In this document: piece by piece, positions 9,142 through 16,761 of the stretch
Layout of the letters: every line of letters starts with the position of its first letter
Numbering within the stretch: position 1 is the first letter of the stretch
Assembly: GCF_900163645.1 (NCBI RefSeq)
Contig: NZ_FUKM01000020.1
Location: forward strand, 1-64,000
Source of the DNA: Halomonas citrativorans
GTDB lineage: Bacteria > Pseudomonadota > Gammaproteobacteria > Pseudomonadales > Halomonadaceae
Direction of reading: 5' to 3'
Length of the DNA stretch: 64,000 bases
The notes under the pieces: generated by a model
What the model was told of the DNA's origin: nothing
Database searches by the model: none
The model's input: only the letters and a program-made list of their open reading frames with translations
Made by a program: the position numbers and the translations under genes

Positions 9142-10443
9142 ATGACGCTATTTGTTAACGAAGTACCGGCCTCTGCCAAGCGCCTTCTGGTGACTCTGCT
9201 TCCTGTTGCGCTATTGTCGGCACCGCTACCGCTGTTTGCTCAGCCCGCCAGCCAGGCAACCGGCGATGAATTACCTCTTGAAGAGATCCAGACCTTTGCC
9301 GAGGTGTTTGAGCGCATCAAGCGTGGCTACGTTGAAGAGGTCGATGACCGCACGCTGCTGCGTAACGCCATGCGCGGTATGCTCAGCGAACTCGACCCTC
9401 ACTCCGCCTACCTTGATGCGGAAGAGTATCAAAGCCTGAGAGAAACCACTCAAGGAGAGTTTGGCGGCATTGGTATAGAAGTCGGCATGGAAAACGGCCA
9501 ACTACTGGTGATCACCCCGATTGATGATACGCCCGCCTCACGGGCTGGCCTGCTTCCTCGGGATGTCATCGTTGCCATTGATGGCACGCCGACTGAAAGC
9601 ATGTCACTTCAAGAAGCCGTTACGCTAATGCGCGGCGAACCAGGCAGCCAGTTGCGTATGATGATTCTACGCACGGGTGAGGACGCCCCGCGTGAGTTCA
9701 ACCTTACCCGTGAGGCCATCCGCAGCGAAAGCGTTAAACATGAGCTTCTTGAGCCCGGCTATGGCTACCTGCGAATTAGTCAGTTTCAGTCGCGTACGCC
9801 AGAACAGGCACGCCAGGCAATAGAGCGCATGACGCGCGAACAGCCGCTGGAAGGGCTGATTCTTGACCTGCGCAATAATCCCGGCGGTGTACTCCAAGCG
9901 GCGGCCGGTGTGGCAGACCTGTTTCTGGATAACGGCCTGATTGTGTATACCGAAGGCCGGCTTTCCGATACCGCCATGTCATTTTCAGCCTCACCCGCCA
10001 CGCCCGCCAGTGATATTCCACTGGTCGTATTGATTAACAGCGGCAGCGCTTCGGCCGCAGAAATTGTGGCGGGTGCGCTTCAAGACCAACGCCGCGGCGT
10101 CATTATGGGCACAGACAGTTTCGGGAAGGGTTCCGTTCAGCAGGTCATGCCGCTGGGTAATGGTGAAGGTTTGAAACTCACCACCGCGCTTTACTACACG
10201 CCAAACGGACGCTCCATTCAGGCGCAGGGCATCGCGCCCGATGTAGAAGTAGTGCGGGGCCGTCTGGAAGTCGCCGAAAGCCGCCCGGAGCTTCGCGAGG
10301 CGGACCTGGGCGGCCACCTGGATGCACAGCAGCCCGCCACTCAGACACGTTCGTCCGCGACCGAGCGGCTACGTGATGACTACCAAATGAGCGAAGCGCT
10401 CAATCTTCTCAAAGCGCTTAATGTGGTCGACCGCCGCCGTTAG
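9142..10443 (+). CDS. ctpA: Carboxyl-terminal processing serine protease (S41 family)
   Basis: S41 proteases of the Prc/CtpA group trim envelope proteins, and some degrade peptidoglycan hydrolases. The 433-residue protein has a signal peptide (cleavage near LFAQ). A PDZ domain follows at about residues 95-180 (FGGIGIEVGM, RAGLLPRDVI). The protease core has LRNNPGGVL, the catalytic Ser in NSGSASAAEI and the catalytic Lys in SFGKGSVQ. ATG 9142 is chosen because GGAG lies five bases upstream and a signal peptide starts there. It follows envC and converges on ubiI, the two stops overlapping by four bases. Confidence 0.93.
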   Translation: MTLFVNEVPASAKRLLVTLLPVALLSAPLPLFAQPASQATGDELPLEEIQTFAEVFERIKRGYVEEVDDRTLLRNAMRGMLSELDPHSAYLDAEEYQSLRETTQGEFGGIGIEVGMENGQLLVITPIDDTPASRAGLLPRDVIVAIDGTPTESMSLQEAVTLMRGEPGSQLRMMILRTGEDAPREFNLTREAIRSESVKHELLEPGYGYLRISQFQSRTPEQARQAIERMTREQPLEGLILDLRNNPGGVLQAAAGVADLFLDNGLIVYTEGRLSDTAMSFSASPATPASDIPLVVLINSGSASAAEIVAGALQDQRRGVIMGTDSFGKGSVQQVMPLGNGEGLKLTTALYYTPNGRSIQAQGIAPDVEVVRGRLEVAESRPELREADLGGHLDAQQPATQTRSSATERLRDDYQMSEALNLLKALNVVDRRR

Positions 10444-11693
10444 CGGCAGCTATGCGGCAAGCGCCCCCGCTCTCCGGTGGCCTGCCGCATGACGCTGCGT
10501 TTAACAGGGCTTAGCTGGTTCATACCGCTCATGCCGAGATTGCGGGCCAGTGTAAAGAGCGGCATTTGGGTACCAAACAGCTCCCTGAACCCTTTCATCA
10601 GCCCTAACATGGCACTGTTATCCAAGCGCCGCCTGCGCTCATAGCGTTTCAATGTGGTTAACTCACCCCACGGGGCGCCGCGCTTCCAGGCGCTAACCAC
10701 TTCTTCAGCCAATACCGCGGCATCCATCAAACCGAGGTTAACGCCCTGCCCTGCCAATGGATGAATGCTGTGCGCCGCGTCGCCGATCAGCGCGAAGTGC
10801 GGCAATACATACTGCCTTGCATGACGCTGTACCAGCGGGAAACGATACGCACGATCACACACCTCCACCTCGCCCAGGCGATAACCGAATGCCTCGCCCA
10901 GCGCTTTCCCTAACTCGTCAGGCGTAAAATGGCTGAGCGCCAACGCGTGCTCGGGCGTGGTCGACCAAACAATCGAGCAGTAGCGTGCATCGTCCTCTAG
11001 CGTGATCGGCAAGAAGGCCAGCGGGCCGCTCTGGGTAAACGCTTGCCGCGCGGTGCTGCCGTGTACATGAGCACACTTGACGGTAGTGACCACAGCCTCT
11101 TGGCCCATATCGTCGCTGGTGATCTCTATGTCGGCCAGCTCCCGCAGGGTTGAACGCGCACCATCTGCCGCTACCAGCAGCGGTGCATGCAGCTTGCGCG
11201 CATCGTCCAGCACTAACCAACGGCCTGTCGCTGAGGTTTGTAGCGCCTGAACCCGGCAACCAAAAAAACACTCTACTCTGGGATGATCCAGTACCGCATC
11301 GTTGAGCGCCGCCTGAGTAATCGCATTCTCTACTATATGCCCCAGTACGGGCACCCCGGCTTCATCGGCCGAAAATTTGATTTCACCACTGCCTTCCGCA
11401 TCCCATACCTGCATATAGCGATACGGCGTTACGCGACATTCGGCCATGGCGGGCCAAACGTCCAGATGGGTTAACAGGCGCTGAGATACTGGCGTTAATG
11501 CACTGACCCGGGGCGTGGGAAGCGTCTTGTTAACGGCTTTCCAGCACTGGGGTTCATGTCGCGCTTCCACCAGTGCCACACGCATACCGGCTTGTGCCAG
11601 CAAGGCTGTTAGCGCCGTCCCCACCATGCCTGCGCCCACGACAATAACGTCAAAATTTTCTGTCCCCGCAGTGTCTGTCGCGTGCGTATCCAT
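10440..11693 (-). CDS. ubiI: FAD-dependent ubiquinone-biosynthesis hydroxylase (UbiI/VisC type)
   Basis: A 417-residue member of the UbiH/UbiI/UbiF flavoprotein monooxygenase family, which hydroxylates the aromatic ring of ubiquinone precursors. It has the Rossmann GxGxxG in VVGAGMVGTALTALL, the internal ADGARSTLRE motif and the FAD-binding GDAAHSIHPLAGQGVNLGL. The choice of UbiI rather than UbiH rests on position: it is the second hydroxylase after pepP, as in E. coli pepP-ubiH-ubiI. AGGAG lies four bases before the ATG. Regioselectivity cannot be read from sequence alone. Confidence 0.85.
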   Translation of the reverse strand: MDTHATDTAGTENFDVIVVGAGMVGTALTALLAQAGMRVALVEARHEPQCWKAVNKTLPTPRVSALTPVSQRLLTHLDVWPAMAECRVTPYRYMQVWDAEGSGEIKFSADEAGVPVLGHIVENAITQAALNDAVLDHPRVECFFGCRVQALQTSATGRWLVLDDARKLHAPLLVAADGARSTLRELADIEITSDDMGQEAVVTTVKCAHVHGSTARQAFTQSGPLAFLPITLEDDARYCSIVWSTTPEHALALSHFTPDELGKALGEAFGYRLGEVEVCDRAYRFPLVQRHARQYVLPHFALIGDAAHSIHPLAGQGVNLGLMDAAVLAEEVVSAWKRGAPWGELTTLKRYERRRRLDNSAMLGLMKGFRELFGTQMPLFTLARNLGMSGMNQLSPVKRSVMRQATGERGRLPHSCR

Positions 11694-11792
11694 AACGCTC
11701 CTATCCGAGCCCAGCTCTTAGAGCTCTGTTCCTGTTGAGCCAAATAGCTGGCTAAGCGTTTGGCATCTTTAACATTAAACAGCGAGGCATGC

Positions 11793-13022
11793 CTAACGCT
11801 CCAACCCCATCGCGCGGCGCGCCAGGCTTCGACGCAGCGGCCCTACAAGGTTAAGACCGATGAGCCCGGCTGCCCGAGCGTGAGGCAGAAATGGTAACGA
11901 GTGTCCGAACAGGCGCACCAACCCGTCGCTAAAGCGAATGACATTGCGGCGATCACGTGCACGCTTCTGCTCAAAGGCCTGCAGCGTCGTCATATCACCC
12001 AGTGGCTGCCCGGCCTGTTCGCCCTGCTCAAGCGCTTCAACCAGGTCCATAATACCGCGTAACGCCAGGTTAAAGCCTTGACCGGCAACAGGGTGCAGCG
12101 CATGAGCCGCATTTCCCAGGACCGCCAGCCCCGGACGAACCGGCTCTTCTGCCGTTATCAACGAAAGCGGGTAGCTGTAGCGTTTTCCTACGCGAGTGAA
12201 ACGCCCCACCCGATCACCAAAGGCGCTCTGCAGCTGGGCAAGAAACTCACGGTCCGGGAGCGCCATTCGAGCATGTTCCTGACCGCTGGGGTGTGTCCAT
12301 ATCAGCTCCATTGCCTGGCCTGGCAAAGGCAACAAGGCAACCGGTCCTTCCTGGGTGAAGCGCTCATAGGCAATGCCCTTGTGTGGTTGGCTGATGCCCA
12401 CATGGGTAATGAGTGCTGTCTGCTCATAGGAATTATGGCGACTGTTGATACCCAACTGCTCTTTAAGCCCCGAACGCCCCCCATCGGCCAGCACGGTTAA
12501 GGCGGCGCGCAGCTCGCTGCCGTCAGAAAGGCGCAGATAGTGCCCGCCACCTTCTGGAGCGAGCTTTTCTACCCTGGCTGGGCAGTACCAATCGACCGGC
12601 AGCGTTTTAAGGTGGCGGTGAAGGACACGGCCCATCCAGGCATTGGGGATAACATGGCCTAGCGCATCGACGCCTAATTCCTGAGCACTGAGCCGCGTCG
12701 CTCCCAAGCGGCCACGCTCACTGATATGAATATACCGAATAGGGGTTGCTTCGCCCTGCATGGCATCCCAAATGCCCAACTGTTGGAAACGCTGTGCTGA
12801 ACCTTCAGCAATGGCGCTTGCACGCGCATCAAAGCTCGGCTGCCAACTCTCTTCAAGAGGCGCTTCATTAACCGGCGTCGCTTCGATAATGGCGACTTTC
12901 CAGCCATAACGCTTGATAAGCGGGGCCAGTGCACAGCCCAGGCTGGCGCCCACTAATCCGCCCCCCACAATCACGATATCGTGTGTGGTCGTCTTTACTG
13001 ACGTATCCGTCGACGACGGCAT
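11793..13022 (-). CDS. ubiH: FAD-dependent ubiquinone-biosynthesis hydroxylase (UbiH type)
   Basis: A second UbiH-family monooxygenase of 409 residues and a paralogue of its downstream neighbour. It carries VGGGLVGASLG for FAD binding, the mid-protein LADGGRSGLKEQ motif and GNAAHALHPVAGQGFNLALRG. As the gene directly downstream of pepP it is best called ubiH, the 2-octaprenyl-6-methoxyphenol hydroxylase acting in ubiquinone synthesis at the inner membrane. ATG 13022 lies six bases after AGGAG; the ATG at 13028 abuts that site and is less likely. Confidence 0.85.
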   Translation of the reverse strand: MPSSTDTSVKTTTHDIVIVGGGLVGASLGCALAPLIKRYGWKVAIIEATPVNEAPLEESWQPSFDARASAIAEGSAQRFQQLGIWDAMQGEATPIRYIHISERGRLGATRLSAQELGVDALGHVIPNAWMGRVLHRHLKTLPVDWYCPARVEKLAPEGGGHYLRLSDGSELRAALTVLADGGRSGLKEQLGINSRHNSYEQTALITHVGISQPHKGIAYERFTQEGPVALLPLPGQAMELIWTHPSGQEHARMALPDREFLAQLQSAFGDRVGRFTRVGKRYSYPLSLITAEEPVRPGLAVLGNAAHALHPVAGQGFNLALRGIMDLVEALEQGEQAGQPLGDMTTLQAFEQKRARDRRNVIRFSDGLVRLFGHSLPFLPHARAAGLIGLNLVGPLRRSLARRAMGLER

Positions 13023-13111
13023 TAGCATCTCCTGTCACCTGGCGCACCGCCATATCGTAATGGCGTAACGTAAATTACATAATTGATATTCAGGCAGTCA
13101 ATATACGCTTA

Positions 13112-14449
13112 TTATTTAACCATTAGCGCTTCAATGTCAGCCATGTCTTTAGGTACTCCCGCCGTAAGATTTTCATACCCTTCGTCGGTCACTACGACGT
13201 TATCCTCAATCCTGATACCGATTCCACGGTACGCAGATGGAACATCCTCTTCGTCGGGAATGTAGAGTCCTGGTTCAATGGTTAACACCATGCCCGCGAC
13301 TAAAGGTCGTGGCGTCTTTTCATCCAGCCGGTAGCTACCGACATCGTGGACATCCAGCCCCAGCCAGTGGGACGTAGAGTGCAGGTAAAAACGCCGGTAG
13401 CTTTCATCATCAATTCGGGCTTGAACATCGCCTTCAAGTAACCCCAACGCAATCAACCCAGCCGTTAAATCCTTAACGACGTTCTGATGAACATCAACAA
13501 GCGTTGCCCCAGGTTTTATCGCGGCGACTGCGCGCTCCTGGGCGTCCAGTACGACTTGATAAAGGGCCCGCTGAGCCTCGGTAAACCGGCCGTTTACCGG
13601 AAAGGTACGGGTGATATCTCCGGCATAAAGCCCAAACTCGGCCCCTGCATCAATTAACACCAGGCTATCGTTGGTTAGCGCTGCACGATTCTCGATATAG
13701 TGTAATACGCATGCGTTCGCACCGCCGCCCACTATCGTACTGTAAGCAGGACCACTGCCGCCCTGCCAGACAAACTCATGTTCAAGCTCGGCCTGCAGCT
13801 GATACTCGTAAAGCCCTGGACGCGATGCCTGCATGGCACGCACATGGGCCTTCGCTGAAATCGCTGCGGCATGGCGCAGCAGAGTAATTTCTGCCTCGCT
13901 TTTTATTAGCCGCATCGCATGAATCAGCGCGCTGACATCCAGCCAGCCTTTGAGCGGGGCCCGCCCACGGCGCAACCCCGCCAGGGCGGTGGAGAAAGCC
14001 TCTTCGGCAATACCCAACGCATCGGGATTATCCAAGGGCACGTAAAGCAGTTCGCGGCCCTCCAGCAGCGCTGGCAGCTGTGCCTCGCGGTCAGCATTTT
14101 CAAACGCCTGGTCGATGCCGTGCTCCGCTTCAACGCCCCGGGCGCCCAAACGGCGGCCTGTCCAGGCTTCCATCGTTGGGTCGCGGTCCTGGCAAAACAC
14201 AATGCTCTGCCCAGCATCATGACCGGGAAGCAGCACCAGCAGCGCATCAGGCTCAGTGATTCCCGTCAGATAGTAAAAATCACTGTTTTGACGAAACGTG
14301 TACTCACTGTCGTGTGAACGGGTAACCAGTGAGGCACCAGGCAGCACGACAGCGGCGTTGGCGGGCAACTGCGCGATCAAGGCGTCACGGCGAGCGCGAT
14401 ACTCTTCGTTGCCAATCGCAGGCGGCCGGGGAAGTAACTCAGGCAACAT
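13112..14449 (-). CDS. pepP: Xaa-Pro aminopeptidase P
   Basis: PepP removes N-terminal residues that precede proline, using two manganese ions. The 445-residue protein has the N-terminal creatinase-like domain and the pita-bread catalytic domain. All five metal ligands are present: the Asp in LIDAGAEFG, the Asp in GDITRTFP, the His in HSTSHWLGLDVHD, the Glu in TIEPGLYIP and the Glu in IRIEDNVVV. Length and order match E. coli PepP. It sits between ygfB (15 bases) and ubiH and probably belongs to the same operon. Confidence 0.95.
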   Translation of the reverse strand: MLPELLPRPPAIGNEEYRARRDALIAQLPANAAVVLPGASLVTRSHDSEYTFRQNSDFYYLTGITEPDALLVLLPGHDAGQSIVFCQDRDPTMEAWTGRRLGARGVEAEHGIDQAFENADREAQLPALLEGRELLYVPLDNPDALGIAEEAFSTALAGLRRGRAPLKGWLDVSALIHAMRLIKSEAEITLLRHAAAISAKAHVRAMQASRPGLYEYQLQAELEHEFVWQGGSGPAYSTIVGGGANACVLHYIENRAALTNDSLVLIDAGAEFGLYAGDITRTFPVNGRFTEAQRALYQVVLDAQERAVAAIKPGATLVDVHQNVVKDLTAGLIALGLLEGDVQARIDDESYRRFYLHSTSHWLGLDVHDVGSYRLDEKTPRPLVAGMVLTIEPGLYIPDEEDVPSAYRGIGIRIEDNVVVTDEGYENLTAGVPKDMADIEALMVK

Positions 14450-14464
14450 ACAACCTCCGAAGAA

Positions 14465-15043
14465 TTAGTGAACGGGCGCGTCGGCTTGCTCAACCTGGGG
14501 CTTACCCGGATGCTGCTCGGTATACAGCAGCATGGCGGCCATCCGCACGTGCTCTGTCAGGGCAAACAGGTCATTCTCATTTTCAGGGCTGTCGTCAATA
14601 TCTGTTTCGATATGGCCTATGCCTGCCAAATCGTCAATCGCCTCACTCAGCGTTTGTGACCAGCGTTCGCGAAGCTCGCCATCCACTACTTCCTCGACGA
14701 CTTCCATAAAGCCCAGCGTCCACTCTTTTAGCCCTTGGGCTTGCTCGCCCAGCGAGAACAGCTCATCGGGGAGTAGCGGCGCATAGTTCAAGTCGCTGGC
14801 GCTGAGCGCCTCCAGCGTTTGGCGACGCCAACCCAGCAGGCGTTCTGCACTGGGCTGGTCACGCGGTTGCTCAACCCCCAGGCTTATGCAGACCTCTTCA
14901 AGCCATGCCTCGGCACTTACATCGCGCAGCGCTAAAAGGGCGCTTAAACGTCCGTCTAAAAAGGCCGGTGACTGCATACTTCCATGCAGCAAAAAAACAT
15001 CGGCCACGTCAGAAAAATCCTGGCGCTCATCAATCAATGACAT
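14465..15043 (-). CDS. ygfB: YgfB/YecA family protein (UPF0149)
   Basis: A 192-residue acidic protein of the UPF0149 family, a helical fold. In Pseudomonas aeruginosa YgfB influences beta-lactamase expression; elsewhere its role is unclear. Visible family features are the LHGSMQSPAFLDGRLSALL start, LPDELFSLGEQAQGLKEWTLGF in the middle and the acidic DDSPENENDLFALTEHVRM end. It heads the ygfB-pepP-ubiH-ubiI series and is divergent from zapA, exactly as in E. coli. Confidence 0.88.
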   Translation of the reverse strand: MSLIDERQDFSDVADVFLLHGSMQSPAFLDGRLSALLALRDVSAEAWLEEVCISLGVEQPRDQPSAERLLGWRRQTLEALSASDLNYAPLLPDELFSLGEQAQGLKEWTLGFMEVVEEVVDGELRERWSQTLSEAIDDLAGIGHIETDIDDSPENENDLFALTEHVRMAAMLLYTEQHPGKPQVEQADAPVH

Positions 15044-15102
15044 AGTAATAACTCGCTGTGTAATAATGATTCATACGTTAATGCGTCCTGGACACTTGCG
15101 CG

Positions 15103-15132
15103 TTGACCCCGTACAAGCGCCTCTCTTATAGT
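15103..15132 (+). promoter_or_regulatory. Predicted sigma-70 promoter of zapA
   Basis: A -35 box TTGACC (15103-15108) and a -10 box TATAGT (15127-15132) are separated by 18 bases. Transcription would start near 15139, about 65 bases before the zapA ATG, in the 161-base ygfB-zapA divergent gap. Confidence 0.55.
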
Positions 15133-15204
15133 GAGCGACGACTGTTTTCCTATGCCATGATGTTAACGCATTGGGCCCCTCGCTGGCCCGCGCTGGAGCT
15201 TTAA

Positions 15205-15504
15205 ATGAGTAACGCCAAGCGGCCAACGAAAGAAATTACCCTTCTCGGGCGCAGCTATATAATTGCCTGCGATACCGGGGAAGAAGCCAAGCTTGATCGC
15301 GCCGCTCGCTACCTGGACCGCGCCATGAGCGGTATCCAAGCGCAAAGCGGCACCCTGGGCAGTGAGCGTGTCACGTTGATCGCGGCGCTTAATATCACTC
15401 ATGAACTGCTTGAAGCTTTGGATGAGCACCGGGCAAGCGACGCCAGCTTGAACAAGCTAAATGACCGTCTGGAGCGGGCGTTGGAAAAAACCCGCCAGCC
15501 TTAG
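15205..15504 (+). CDS. zapA: Cell division protein ZapA
   Basis: ZapA binds and bundles FtsZ filaments at the division ring. The 99-residue product has the family's N-terminal beta part (KEITLLGRSYIIAC, then DTGEEAKLDRAARYLDRAM) and a C-terminal coiled coil (LNITHELLEALDE onwards). GGAG lies six bases upstream of the ATG. The neighbours ygfB (divergent) and 6S RNA then fau (downstream) reproduce the E. coli locus. Confidence 0.93.
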   Translation: MSNAKRPTKEITLLGRSYIIACDTGEEAKLDRAARYLDRAMSGIQAQSGTLGSERVTLIAALNITHELLEALDEHRASDASLNKLNDRLERALEKTRQP

Positions 15505-15524
15505 GCAACCTTTCACTCAATACT

Positions 15525-15552
15525 TTGGCATAGCCGCTGGCTCTGTTAGGAT
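15525..15552 (+). promoter_or_regulatory. Predicted promoter of the 6S RNA gene
   Basis: TTGGCA (15525-15530) and TAGGAT (15547-15552) are 16 bases apart. The spacing puts the transcription start at about 15558-15560, which coincides with the start of the 6S RNA closing stem. Confidence 0.55.
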
Positions 15553-15557
15553 AGCGG

Positions 15558-15740
15558 GGTTCTCTGGGGTGTACGCCAGTCGTTATAGTCCCTCGAGCCT
15601 ATGCGCAGTACCCAGGGGGCCAATTGCTAGCCAGACCCGTGTGCATGTCCGTGCGTCGGAAAGCCTGACGGTTTGGCTGCGGCCACCCACTCTGAACCAG
15701 TAGGTTCAGGGCCAGAATGACAGCGGCACTCTGGGGAACA
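15558..15740 (+). ncRNA. ssrS: 6S RNA
   Basis: 6S RNA mimics an open promoter and sequesters sigma-70 RNA polymerase in stationary phase. The call rests on position (between zapA and fau, as in E. coli) and on structure. The 5' segment 15559-15571 pairs over 13 positions, including G-U pairs, with 15727-15739 to form the closing stem. Conserved patches include GTCCCTCGAGCC in the 5' arm, GTCCGTGCGTCGGAAAGCC near the apical part, and the CTGAACC...GGTTCAG hairpin near the 3' end. The ends are estimates from the stem, accurate to a few bases. Confidence 0.88.
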
Positions 15741-15747
15741 CTTATTT

Positions 15748-16380
15748 ATGGAAAGCCTGCATCATCCTGAGGCCAAGCGCACCCTGCGCCTTACGCTACG
15801 CCGACAACGCCTCGCCCTTTCAAAACATGAGCAGCGCCAAGCCGCTCTACGCCTTTGCCAACAGCTCAAACGTTTGCCTGAAGTTCAGCGCGCCAAGCGC
15901 ATCAGCCTCTATTTACCGGTTAACGGTGAAATCGACCCTACGCTTTTACTACCCTGGCTCCGTCAGCGTAATGTCGATGTTTATCTGCCGGTTCTGCGCC
16001 CGCTAAGCGATAACTCTCTCTGGTTCGTTAACTACCTCGCGACGACGCCCATGGTAAAAAACCGCTTTGGGATTCTTGAACCGGATACGCGGTTTGGCGC
16101 TCACCGCCGCAATCGGTTACCCGCCTGGGCGTTGGATACGCTCATTGTGCCGCTGGTAGGGTTTGATGGCGAGGCGAACCGCATGGGAATGGGGGGCGGC
16201 TTCTACGACCGCAGTCTTGCGTTTATGCGCAGGCAAGGCCCGGCGCCTGCCTTAATTGGCGTTGCCCACGCCTGCCAGTGTGTCGAATCGCTGCCTATTG
16301 AGCCTTGGGATGTGCCGTTGACCGCCGTGGTTAGCGACGAGAGTATCGTGCGCGCTGGCAAAAAAAGAGCTGACTCGTAA
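15748..16380 (+). CDS. fau: 5-formyltetrahydrofolate cyclo-ligase
   Basis: The enzyme (YgfA/Fau) converts 5-formyltetrahydrofolate to 5,10-methenyltetrahydrofolate with ATP. The 210-residue protein has the basic N-terminal helices (RLTLRRQRLALS), the substrate strand LPVNGEIDP and the nucleotide loop MGMGGGFYDRSL. In E. coli it is processed from the 6S RNA transcript, and here its ATG is only seven bases past the predicted 6S 3' end. A hairpin spans its stop codon. Confidence 0.93.
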   Translation: MESLHHPEAKRTLRLTLRRQRLALSKHEQRQAALRLCQQLKRLPEVQRAKRISLYLPVNGEIDPTLLLPWLRQRNVDVYLPVLRPLSDNSLWFVNYLATTPMVKNRFGILEPDTRFGAHRRNRLPAWALDTLIVPLVGFDGEANRMGMGGGFYDRSLAFMRRQGPAPALIGVAHACQCVESLPIEPWDVPLTAVVSDESIVRAGKKRADS

Positions 16381-16389
16381 AGTCAGCTC
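16367..16389 (+). terminator. Hairpin spanning the fau stop codon, possible terminator
   Basis: GAGCTGACT (16367-16375) pairs with 16381-16389 around a five-base loop that contains the TAA stop. A short T-containing tract (CCTTTT) follows about eight bases later, so termination is plausible but not textbook. Confidence 0.45.
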
Positions 16390-16420
16390 GTACTACCTTT
16401 TGGCAAATGGCTGCGATGCC

Positions 16421-16437
16421 TTAAACGTTACGTTTAA
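16421..16437. repeat. 17-base palindrome downstream of fau
   Basis: The sequence TTAAACGT-T-ACGTTTAA is a perfect palindrome around one central base. It overlaps the stop of the small minus-strand ORF at 16434-16532. It may be an operator, or a weak stem ending the transcript of that ORF. Confidence 0.5.
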
Positions 16438-16532
16438 CTTCCCGATAACGCCTGTGCATAGCCAGTGGCGAGTACGCCTAACAAGAACACCACTGTTAAT
16501 GCCATTACCATATCAGGCTTTTTCCGCCGCAT
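16434..16532 (-). CDS. Predicted 32-residue single-pass membrane small protein
   Basis: This ATG-initiated ORF encodes 32 residues: a basic start (MRRKKPD), one hydrophobic helix (MALTVVFLLGVLATGYA) and a short tail (QALSGS). That is the positive-inside layout of a small inner-membrane protein. GGAG lies seven bases before the ATG. Its start overlaps the end of the small ORF at 16513-16644 by 20 bases in another frame, which suggests translational coupling. No function can be assigned. Confidence 0.5.
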   Translation of the reverse strand: MRRKKPDMVMALTVVFLLGVLATGYAQALSGS

Positions 16533-16644
16533 GCCGATTCTCCAACGCCTTTCGCCAATGCACTAATGCATCACCCACCTGCGTTTTTAGAAAGGGCGAC
16601 ACACCACATAAATTTCGTTGATGACTATAGGGCCATAAGGGCAT
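16513..16644 (-). CDS. Predicted 43-residue small protein upstream of the small membrane protein
   Basis: An ORF of 43 codons from ATG 16644 encodes an ordinary-looking soluble protein, starting MPLWPYSHQRNLCGV and ending in an amphipathic Lys/Glu/Arg/Ala-rich helix (HWRKALENRHAAEKA). An in-frame TTG slightly upstream is another possible start, and no clear ribosome-binding site is seen. It overlaps the following membrane ORF and lies between ilvA and fau. I do not recognise the family. Support is the composition, the coupled overlap and the absence of another explanation for the 380-base gap. Confidence 0.38.
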   Translation of the reverse strand: MPLWPYSHQRNLCGVSPFLKTQVGDALVHWRKALENRHAAEKA

Positions 16645-16761
16645 CAATGACAACGGGAAAACAGGCTGTTTTTTGCTTATTTAGACGTTTTGATAATTTA
16701 TGAGCCCTTATTGTCCCTGAATTTTGCAGTTAGCGAACACTTACCTACCTCTCAAAACATC

